DNA from: PFJX01 sp040757575
Lineage (GTDB): Bacteria > Pseudomonadota > Gammaproteobacteria > Burkholderiales > Thiobacillaceae
Reading direction: 5' to 3'
Length of the DNA: 64,000 bases
Assembly: GCA_040757575.1 (NCBI GenBank)
Contig: JBFLXA010000007.1
Span: forward strand, 1-64,000
The translations under genes were made by a program, and so were the position numbers. Position 1 is the stretch's first letter, and each line of letters opens with the position of its first letter. The notes under the pieces were generated by a model. The model saw only the letters and a list, made by a program, of their open reading frames with translations. It had not been told where the DNA came from and did no database searches. Positions 24,200 to 31,158 of this stretch are shown piece by piece.

Positions 24200-24264
24200 C
24201 AAATGAAACAAAACCCGGGCCGCCGTGAAGCGGAATTGATACCCGGCCTCCCCACACTGGCCCC
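24200..24264 (+). promoter_or_regulatory. Upstream motif copy 2 (PEP-CTERM region)
   Basis: CAAATGAAAC (24200-24209), CGTGAAGCG, TTGATACCCGGC (TGATAC at 24237-24242) and ACTGGCCCC (24256-24264), 34 bases before the PEP-CTERM gene at 24298. The spacing is one base longer than in the other three copies. Confidence 0.75.
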
Positions 24265-24297
24265 ATCCGCAACCCTTTCCTGAAACAGGAGCCTGCC

Positions 24298-25002
24298 ATG
24301 AAGAAAACCCTGCTCGCCCTCCTCCTCGCCGCCCAGCCCCTGGCGGCCCTGGCCACCCCCATCACCATCGGCTTTTCCGGCACGGTGGACAACGACCCCT
24401 ACGGCACCGGCTGGAGCATCTTTGCCGGCCAGTTCACCTACGACAGCGCCTGGACCGACCAGGCCCCGGGGGATGACAGCGTCGGGATCTATCCGGGCAG
24501 CGGTGCCGCCTATGGCATGCAGGTCAGCGTGGACGGCGGAGCGGTCAACTGGGACACCTATGGCCAATACATCTTCCTGGCCATGATGGATGAATATCCC
24601 AACACCGGCGACCAGTACCTGGCCTACGGCAGCGACGGCGGTTTCCTCACCCTGGAACTGGTCCTCACCGACAGCACCGCCGGCATCTTCAACAGCGACC
24701 TGCTGCTGACCGACGCCCCCCTGCTGTCCGGCTTCGACTGGCCCCGCTTCACCCTCTTTGACACCAGCGACGAATTCAGCGGCATGGTCACCAGCCTCAC
24801 CTGCCTGGATGGTTGCATCCCCGGCGGCGGTGATCCCGGCAATGGTGGCGGTGATCCCGGCAACGGGGGCGGTGACCCTGGCAATGGCGGTGGTGACCCT
24901 GGCAACGGCGGGGGCACGCCCGCCAACCCGGTCCCCGAACCCGCCTCCCTGGCCCTCATGGGCCTGGGGCTGGCAGCCCTGGCCCGCGCCCGCCGTTCCT
25001 GA
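24298..25002 (+). CDS. PEP-CTERM exported protein with Gly-Asp-Pro repeat linker
   Basis: A 234-residue exported protein: signal peptide (MKKTLLALLLAAQPLAALA), a beta-rich domain (about 20-175), four GGGDPGN repeats (about 178-206), then the PEP-CTERM sorting signal (VPEPASLALMGLGLAALARARRS). PEP-CTERM proteins are handled by an exosortase and linked to exopolysaccharide or biofilm matrix; no exosortase is in this window. The repeats look like a flexible spacer between domain and anchor. Expression probably comes from upstream motif copy 2. Confidence 0.9.
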   Translation: MKKTLLALLLAAQPLAALATPITIGFSGTVDNDPYGTGWSIFAGQFTYDSAWTDQAPGDDSVGIYPGSGAAYGMQVSVDGGAVNWDTYGQYIFLAMMDEYPNTGDQYLAYGSDGGFLTLELVLTDSTAGIFNSDLLLTDAPLLSGFDWPRFTLFDTSDEFSGMVTSLTCLDGCIPGGGDPGNGGGDPGNGGGDPGNGGGDPGNGGGTPANPVPEPASLALMGLGLAALARARRS

Positions 25003-25026
25003 AAATAGGCCCCCGGAGAGCCCATC

Positions 25027-25692
25027 ATGTCCACCCCCGTCTTGCCCAAGGCCCTCGCCGCCCTGATCCTGTCCCTGACGGTCCCCGCCAGCCAGGCGGC
25101 CCTGCTGTTCTACTCGGACGAGGCCGCATTCGCCCAGGCGGTCAACCTCCAGGGCCAGGACGATTTCGAGTCCGCCCCCTGGGTAGCCGACACCAACTAC
25201 GCCGGCCCGGTTACCAGCCAGGGCATCGCCTGGTCCGCCGCCGACACCCTGCGGGCCACCAGCTTCATGCCCCACAGCGGCGGCGTCGCCCTGTCCGACG
25301 TGGACGGTAGCCCGGACCAGCTGGACACCCTGACCGCCCTGCTGGATACCCGTGCGGACAGCTTCGGCCTCTGGGTGCGGGCGGCCACGCGCATGGCATT
25401 CCTGGAATTCGACCTGCTGGATGACAACGGCAACGTGCACGACAGCTTCACCCGCAGCTTCTTCGACCAATGGACCTTCCTGGGCTTCACCTACGACGCC
25501 CCCATCGCCGGCCTGCGCATCCACGCCCTCAGCAACGTCAGCCCCTACGTGGACGACTTCATCCTCGACGATGTGGCCTATGGCAATGCCACGCCCCCCA
25601 CGGGCCAGGTACCCGAACCCGACAGCCTGGCCCTGCTGGGGATCGGCCTGGCGGCCCTGCTGGCCGGCCGGCGGCGGCGTACCCAGGCCTGA
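25027..25692 (+). CDS. PEP-CTERM exported protein
   Basis: A 221-residue exported protein with signal peptide (residues 1-24), a beta-sandwich-like domain starting LLFYSDEAAFAQAV and containing FESAPWVADTNYAGPVT, and a C-terminal PEP-CTERM signal (VPEPDSLALLGIGLAALLAG followed by RRRR). It lies 24 bases after the previous PEP-CTERM gene with GGAGAGCCC as ribosome site, so they are probably cotranscribed. The binding target is unknown. Confidence 0.9.
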   Translation: MSTPVLPKALAALILSLTVPASQAALLFYSDEAAFAQAVNLQGQDDFESAPWVADTNYAGPVTSQGIAWSAADTLRATSFMPHSGGVALSDVDGSPDQLDTLTALLDTRADSFGLWVRAATRMAFLEFDLLDDNGNVHDSFTRSFFDQWTFLGFTYDAPIAGLRIHALSNVSPYVDDFILDDVAYGNATPPTGQVPEPDSLALLGIGLAALLAGRRRRTQA

Positions 25693-25723
25693 CCTCGCCA
25701 CGCAATGACAAGGACCCCAAACC

Positions 25724-26464
25724 ATGCATAACCGAAAACTCCTCCTCGCCATCCTGCTCGCCTCCCTGCATGCCTCCGCCCAGGCCGTGGACGGCGTGAC
25801 GCTCATCGACCAGGCCAAGGCCCTGGCCGGCAACGTCACCCCCGGCGACGCCCCGGGCTTCCCGGTGACCCTCAACCGCTCCGGCAGCTATCGCCTGAGC
25901 GGCAACCTGACGGTGGCGAACACGGACACCACCGCCGTGCTCATCACCGCCCCCAACGTCACGCTGGACCTGAACGGCTTCGCCATCGCCGGGCCCGTCA
26001 CCTGCACCCTGACCCTGGGCCCCACCTGCACCGGCCAGAGCGCCAGCGAAGATGACGGTATCGGCGTCGACATCGCCGCCGGCCTGGGCTGGGCCGGCAT
26101 TGCCGTGCGCAACGGCCAGATCCGGGGCCTGGGGGGGCTGGGCCTGCGGGCCGGGGACGACTCCTGGGGCATGCGCATGGACGACCTGAGCCTGATCAAC
26201 AACGGCCGGGGCGGCATGGTGGTCAATGGCGCGGTGGTCTCCCGCAGTCTGGTGATGGCCAACGACGGCCCCGGTGTACAGGGCCATTCCGTGCTGCTCA
26301 CGGAAAGCCAGGCCAGCAACAACAACGGCCACGGCCTCAGCGCCATGGGCGCCCGGGGCGGCAACTTCTTCCAGTCCAACCACGGCCCCGGCGCCAACGC
26401 CAACGTCACCCCGGGCACCGTGAACACCACCCCCAACGTGTGCGGCAGCATCGCCTGCCCCTGA
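25724..26464 (+). CDS. Exported beta-helix protein, paralog 1
   Basis: A 246-residue exported protein with signal peptide (MHNRKLLLAILLASLHASAQA) and the conserved start VDGVTLIDQAKALAGNVTPG. The rest is a right-handed parallel beta-helix pattern, with repeated short strands such as NVTLDLNGFAIAGPV and GIAVRNGQIRGL, of the kind used for polysaccharide binding or lysis. No catalytic residues can be picked out and there is no PEP-CTERM tail. It is the first of three tandem paralogs. Confidence 0.8.
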   Translation: MHNRKLLLAILLASLHASAQAVDGVTLIDQAKALAGNVTPGDAPGFPVTLNRSGSYRLSGNLTVANTDTTAVLITAPNVTLDLNGFAIAGPVTCTLTLGPTCTGQSASEDDGIGVDIAAGLGWAGIAVRNGQIRGLGGLGLRAGDDSWGMRMDDLSLINNGRGGMVVNGAVVSRSLVMANDGPGVQGHSVLLTESQASNNNGHGLSAMGARGGNFFQSNHGPGANANVTPGTVNTTPNVCGSIACP

Positions 26465-26495
26465 GTCCTCACACCCTCATTGAAAGGAAAAAGCC

Positions 26496-27281
26496 ATGAA
26501 ATCCAGCCACTTCCAGACCGCCGTCTGCGCGGCACTCCTTGCCTTGACGCCTGCCGCCCACGCCGTGGACGGCGAAATCCTCATCACCCAGGCCAAGGCC
26601 CTGGCGGGCAACGTCACCCCGGGCGACGCGCCGGGCTTTCCGGTCACCCTCAGCCTGCCTGGAAAATACAAGCTGGCGGGCAATCTGATGGTGCCCGAGG
26701 GCGCCCATGGCATCGATATCGACAGTGATCTCGTCACTCTGGATCTCAACGGCTTCACCCTCCAGGGGCCGGTGACCTGCACCGGATTTGCTTCGAATCT
26801 GGCCTGTCTACCCGCCAGTAATCATTACGCGATCAGGGCTTATAACCGGGTGGGGCTGCAGCTGCGTAACGGCGCCATCCGAGGGTTTCCCTACGGTATA
26901 TCTTCACTGGGCAACTCCGGGCTGGCGGAAGACCTGTTCATCTCGGAAATCGGCGGCACCGCCCTTGGTGCGGGATATGGCAGCATCATCCGCGGCAACC
27001 GTCTGTACAAGGTTGGCAATGGCATCAGCAGCGGGGGATTGGTGCTCAACAACACCGTCTATGGCAGCAAGCTATACGGGATTTATTCCAGCTATGGTGG
27101 CCTGATCATCGGCAACCAGGCCCATTACACAGGCAGTACCGGCATCGTCGGGGCCTATCAGGGAAACGCCGCGCTGGTGCACAACGCGGCTTCTACATCC
27201 GGCGGCTACGGCGATGGCATTGTCGGCGGCGAGTCCCTGGGCGGCGGCACCGACAACTTCTGCGAAAACAATCTCTGTTGA
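26496..27281 (+). CDS. Exported beta-helix protein, paralog 2
   Basis: A 261-residue paralog starting after AAAGGAAAAAGCC. Signal peptide residues 1-23, then VDGEILITQAKALAGNVTPG, nearly identical to its neighbours. The helix repeats diverge (VTLDLNGFTLQGPVTCTG, LQLRNGAIRGFPYGISS, GNGISSGGLVLNNTVYG). It ends with two cysteines (NFCENNLC) that may cap the helix. The downstream copy begins 23 bases later. Confidence 0.8.
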   Translation: MKSSHFQTAVCAALLALTPAAHAVDGEILITQAKALAGNVTPGDAPGFPVTLSLPGKYKLAGNLMVPEGAHGIDIDSDLVTLDLNGFTLQGPVTCTGFASNLACLPASNHYAIRAYNRVGLQLRNGAIRGFPYGISSLGNSGLAEDLFISEIGGTALGAGYGSIIRGNRLYKVGNGISSGGLVLNNTVYGSKLYGIYSSYGGLIIGNQAHYTGSTGIVGAYQGNAALVHNAASTSGGYGDGIVGGESLGGGTDNFCENNLC

Positions 27282-27304
27282 ATGCGTATTCCTGGGGAAA
27301 CACC

Positions 27305-28006
27305 ATGAAAAAGACACTCCTGCTGACCGCCCTGTGCGCGGCCACGCTGCCGGCCCACGCCGTGGACGGCGAAATCCTCATCACCCAGGCCAAGGCCCTG
27401 GCCGGCAACGTCACGCCGGGCGACACGCCGGGTTTTCCCGTTACCCTCAGCCTGCCGGGCAAGTACAAGCTGGCGGGCAATCTGACGATCGCGGATGTGG
27501 ACACCACCGGCGTGGTGATCACCAACCCCAGGGTGACCCTGGACCTGAACGGTTTTGCCATCCAGGGGCCGGTGACGACGTCGGGTACATCTGGTGCAAC
27601 CCTGGCGTGCGGCAACACCAGCTCGCACTGGAGCCTGGGGGCTGGCATCCACGTCATCCTGCCCAGCGATATTCCGCCAGCCGTCCATATCAGCAATGGC
27701 ATCATTGCGGGCATGGGCGGGTTTGGCGTGCATTCCACCAATGGCGGCACCAGCGCCAGCCTGACCTACACCCTGCAAGACATGCGCGTCGCGGGCAATG
27801 GGCGGGGCGGCATTTTCTACGGCGTGGAAGTCCGGGATAGCGTGTCGGAATTCAACTGCGGACATGGCATCTACTTCGTGACCGCCGTCAGGAACAGTAC
27901 CTCCAGAAATAACACGGGCTGGGGCATTCACTCGTCGAGCGTCCTTCACCCAAGGACTTACGGCAACGGCGCGGGGGAGATGGTCACGACATCTCCCATC
28001 GAGTGA
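27305..28006 (+). CDS. Exported beta-helix protein, paralog 3
   Basis: A 233-residue paralog: signal peptide MKKTLLLTALCAATLPAHA, then VDGEILITQAKALAGNVTPG and PGKYKLAGNLTIADVDTTGV, closest to paralog 2 at the start and to paralog 1 in DTTxVxITxPxVTLDLNGFAI. The rest shows beta-helix strands. The start at 27305 was chosen because the signal peptide begins there; nine codons further upstream read through the previous gene's end. The three copies arose by tandem duplication. Confidence 0.8.
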   Translation: MKKTLLLTALCAATLPAHAVDGEILITQAKALAGNVTPGDTPGFPVTLSLPGKYKLAGNLTIADVDTTGVVITNPRVTLDLNGFAIQGPVTTSGTSGATLACGNTSSHWSLGAGIHVILPSDIPPAVHISNGIIAGMGGFGVHSTNGGTSASLTYTLQDMRVAGNGRGGIFYGVEVRDSVSEFNCGHGIYFVTAVRNSTSRNNTGWGIHSSSVLHPRTYGNGAGEMVTTSPIE

Positions 28007-28007
28007 A

Positions 28008-28130
28008 GCCACGAAGGTGGCGTCTCGAAAAACCTCGCACTTCGACAGGCTCAGTGCGAACGATGTCATATAGATCAATGTGTTCCGTTCGTGGCGAGCC
28101 TGTCGAACCACGTTTTTCAAGGTACCCGAA
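28008..28130. repeat. Intergenic inverted-repeat element
   Basis: TTCGACAGGCTC (28041-28052) and GAGCCTGTCGAA (28096-28107) are perfect inverted copies within a longer imperfect hairpin, with GTGCGAACG opposite CGTTCGTGG. A smaller hairpin GCCAC-GAAG-GTGGC lies at 28010-28023. The sequence resembles dispersed REP-like elements and may end the convergent transcripts of the beta-helix genes and the hybrid kinase. Confidence 0.75.
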
Positions 28131-28158
28131 GACTGCTCGCTCCAGAATTCAGCGGAAC

Positions 28159-31008
28159 TCAGCCCAGTGGGCTGGATGAGAACCTTGCCGCCATCTCCAG
28201 AATGGCCGCCGGCGTGAACGGCTTGTCCACCACCGGCAGGCCGGTATCGTCCAGGAAGCGCCGGGCGGCGCCCCCCAGGGTGTCGCCGGTGACGATGACC
28301 ACCCGCTTCGCCAGCCCTGGGTGGCGGGCGGCGATTTCCCGGTACAGGGCGGGGCCGTCCATGTCCGGCATCTTCAAGTCGCTGAAGACCAGGTCGTAAT
28401 CGCCGCGGGCCAGCTGCTCCAGGGCCTGGCGGCCGTCGTGGGCCAGGCTCACGGCGTGGCCCGCCGGGGCCAGGATGTCCCGCAGGATTTCCGCGATTTC
28501 CACTTCGTCGTCCACCACCAGGATGCGCAGACCACCGGCCACGGGTTGCGGCAGGGTCTGGGCTTCTGCTGCGCTGGCATCGCCCGCCGCCACCGGCAGG
28601 CTGACTTCGAAACAGGCTCCCTGGCCGACCGGCGTCTGCACCAGCTCCAGACTGCCGCCATGGGACTGGACGATGCCCAGGCTCACCGCCAGGCCCACCC
28701 CCGTACCTTCCCCCACGCCCTTGGTGGTGAAGAAGGGTTCGAAGATGCGGGAGCGCAGGTCCGGGGGAATGCCCGGGCCGCTGTCTTCCACCCGCACCCG
28801 GATCCGGCTGGTTTCCGCTTCCCAGGAAGAGGCCACGGTCAGTTGCCGCAGGCCGTCCACTTCCGCCAGGGCGTGCTGGGCATTGGTGAACAGGTTGAGG
28901 AATACCTGGCCCAGCTGGTCGGCATCGGCCTGGACCGGCGGCAGGCCGGGCTGCAATCGGGTCCGCACCTCCACACCGCCGGAACGCAGGCTGTAGCTCA
29001 GCATTTCCAGGGCCCCCAGGATGACGGCGTTGAGGTCGGTGGCTTCCCGCCGGGGGGGCTGTTGCCGGGCCATGGCCAGGAAGGTCTTGACGATGCGGGC
29101 GCAGCGTTCCGCCGCCCGCCGGATGGCGCCGGCGGTATCCCGCTGGCCCGCATCCGCAAGGCTGCCTTCCAGTTGGCAGGAACGGCCCACCACCACCGCC
29201 AGGGGGTTGTTCAGCTCATGGGCCACGCCGGCCAGCAGCCCCCCCAGGGCGGCCAGTTTCTCGCTCTGGTGCAGGGCGTCCCGTTGCCGAGCCAGCTCGG
29301 CCTCGGCCTGGAGCTGGTCGGTGATGTCGCGAATGTTGAGCACCTGCCCCCCCACCGCCGGGTGGCCGCGCAGGTCGCTGGCCACGGACTCCAGGCTGCG
29401 CCATTCGCCGTCCGCCCGCCGGGCGCGGAACTCCACCGCCTGGCCGGTGGGCTGGGTGATCAGGGGTGCCAGTCGGGCCTGGTCTTCGGGGTGCACCAGC
29501 TCCAGAGCGGGGTGGCCCAGCAGGCTTGCCGCCGGGCGCCCCAGAAAGCGTTCCACCGAAGGACTGGCATAGCGGATGGCCCCCTCCGGGTCCATCACCA
29601 CGATCATGTCCGAAGCGTTCTCGGTCATGGCCCGCCAGCGCTCCTCGGTGCGGCGCACTTCCGCCAGGGCGGCCTCGATGTCCGCCTTGTCCTGGCGCAG
29701 GGCGGCGTCCCGCTGGGCCACCTTGGCGGCCATGTCGTTGAAGGCCTGGGCCAGACGGCCCAGTTCGTCGGGGCGGCCCGCAGGCAGGCGCACGTCGGCT
29801 TCGCCCCCGGCCACCCGCTCGGCGGCCCGGGTGAGTTCCCCCAGGGGCTGGGCGATACGGCGGCGCAATACGGCTGCGAACACGGTCAGGAGCAGCACCA
29901 GGGCAAGGGCACCCGCCCAAAGGGCCCACTGGGACTGGCCCAGGGCCTCGGCCCGCACCACCCGGCCGGGCAGCACGGTGGCCATCAGCCAGCCGGGGCC
30001 TTCCACCCGGGCGACGGCCACATAGCTGTCCACCTCCTTGTTGAAGGTGGCGCGGGGCAGTCGGGAGGCATCGCCCACCGCCGCCAGGATGGTCCGGTAC
30101 AGCGACGCAGTGACCACCTCGCCGGGGCGGAGATCGCGTCCTTGGGTGTCGTGGATGAACATGCCCTGGTCACTTAGGAGCACGTAACGCTCCGCCGGCG
30201 CGCTGCCATCCTGATGGCCGGGCAGTATCCGCTTGACGGTGCCGCTGACAGTGTTGGTCGTACAGACGGTGGCGAGATGGCGATCCTGGTACAGGATGGG
30301 CGTCAGAGTGGAGAACACCACCCCCGGGTTGCCGCCACTGTCGTCGTATTCCGGCCCGGCCCAGCGGGTACCTTCCCCCGGCTGGGCCGAAGCGTAGGCA
30401 GCACGCCCCCATGCGTAGATCTTCTGGTCGAAATCCGGCGGAATGGTACGTATCCAGTCCGGATACAGGATGGGGTCATAGCCCAGGTTGGCCTGTTCCG
30501 GCAAGCCGGTGAAGAACAGGTTGTCTTCCCGTACCACCATTCCCGGGCCATATTGCTGGGAAAGGTCGAAGAACAACACGAAGCGCCGCTTCAAGTCATC
30601 ACTGACCACTTCCCCCTTGCGTATCCAGCCCGTGGACCACTTGCGGCCATCGCTGATTTCCGGCCGGTTGCGGATGGCACCGTCGGGATAGCGCATGAAC
30701 AATTGGTCGAAGCGGCGCAGGGTGTCCTCGCCCTGATAATGGGGCCATTTCTCCACGAAGGCCCGGCGCACCACCTCGTGGGATTCCACGGTCTGGGCCA
30801 GGACCCGCTCGGTGACCCGTGCCCGTTCCAGGGCCTGGAGAGCCAGACGTTCCAAAGCATGATCTTCCACCTGGCGATACAGCACCCAGGTGCTCACCGC
30901 GCTGGTCAGCAGCAGGACAAAACCGCCGCCCAGGGCCAGGCGTATCAGTGTTCTGCCTGTCAAGGTGGGCACGGTCAGGGTCATGGGAGCTCCCGCTGTT
31001 TTAGCCAT
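28159..31008 (-). CDS. Hybrid sensor histidine kinase (periplasmic sensor, HAMP, PAS, HisKA, HATPase, receiver)
   Basis: A 949-residue inner-membrane kinase. TM about 20-45, a large periplasmic sensor (about 46-360), TM about 370-392, a HAMP linker (RRRIAQPLGELTRAAERVAG), PAS (about 460-575), HisKA with His597 (GVAHELNNP), HATPase with DSGPGI, FFTTKG and GTGVGLAVS, and a receiver with Asp877 (LVFSDLKMPDMDG). It lacks a DNA-binding output domain, so it needs a separate regulator. Its catalytic core and receiver closely parallel the kinase at 20.5-23.3 kb, and both frame the exported-protein genes. Confidence 0.92.
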   Translation of the reverse strand: MAKTAGAPMTLTVPTLTGRTLIRLALGGGFVLLLTSAVSTWVLYRQVEDHALERLALQALERARVTERVLAQTVESHEVVRRAFVEKWPHYQGEDTLRRFDQLFMRYPDGAIRNRPEISDGRKWSTGWIRKGEVVSDDLKRRFVLFFDLSQQYGPGMVVREDNLFFTGLPEQANLGYDPILYPDWIRTIPPDFDQKIYAWGRAAYASAQPGEGTRWAGPEYDDSGGNPGVVFSTLTPILYQDRHLATVCTTNTVSGTVKRILPGHQDGSAPAERYVLLSDQGMFIHDTQGRDLRPGEVVTASLYRTILAAVGDASRLPRATFNKEVDSYVAVARVEGPGWLMATVLPGRVVRAEALGQSQWALWAGALALVLLLTVFAAVLRRRIAQPLGELTRAAERVAGGEADVRLPAGRPDELGRLAQAFNDMAAKVAQRDAALRQDKADIEAALAEVRRTEERWRAMTENASDMIVVMDPEGAIRYASPSVERFLGRPAASLLGHPALELVHPEDQARLAPLITQPTGQAVEFRARRADGEWRSLESVASDLRGHPAVGGQVLNIRDITDQLQAEAELARQRDALHQSEKLAALGGLLAGVAHELNNPLAVVVGRSCQLEGSLADAGQRDTAGAIRRAAERCARIVKTFLAMARQQPPRREATDLNAVILGALEMLSYSLRSGGVEVRTRLQPGLPPVQADADQLGQVFLNLFTNAQHALAEVDGLRQLTVASSWEAETSRIRVRVEDSGPGIPPDLRSRIFEPFFTTKGVGEGTGVGLAVSLGIVQSHGGSLELVQTPVGQGACFEVSLPVAAGDASAAEAQTLPQPVAGGLRILVVDDEVEIAEILRDILAPAGHAVSLAHDGRQALEQLARGDYDLVFSDLKMPDMDGPALYREIAARHPGLAKRVVIVTGDTLGGAARRFLDDTGLPVVDKPFTPAAILEMAARFSSSPLG

Positions 31009-31045
31009 CCAATTCTAAATCAGACATTTCGGCCCAAATCTGAAA

Positions 31046-31109
31046 CCAATGAAACGCAGAACGCTGCCGTGAAAATCCGACTGATACACGGCGCCGCCAG
31101 ACTGGCATC
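31046..31109 (+). promoter_or_regulatory. Upstream motif copy 3 (PEP-CTERM region)
   Basis: CCAATGAAAC (31046-31055), CGTGAAAATCCGA, CTGATACACGGC (TGATAC at 31082-31087) and ACTGGCATC (31101-31109), 49 bases before the 985-residue PEP-CTERM gene. It is positioned between this gene and the divergent hybrid kinase. Confidence 0.75.
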
Positions 31110-31158
31110 ACCCATGACACGCCCGGTGTCATTCCACCCGTTCAGCCAGGAGGCCACC

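Noticed and set aside
24829..24921. Possible CRISPR-like tandem repeat
   Set aside because: The repeats encode GGGDPGN in frame inside a PEP-CTERM protein; the units are 21 bases with no spacers.
23665..25875. 736-codon open frame on the minus strand
   Set aside because: It is antisense to several PEP-CTERM genes with signal peptides and ribosome sites; shadow composition.
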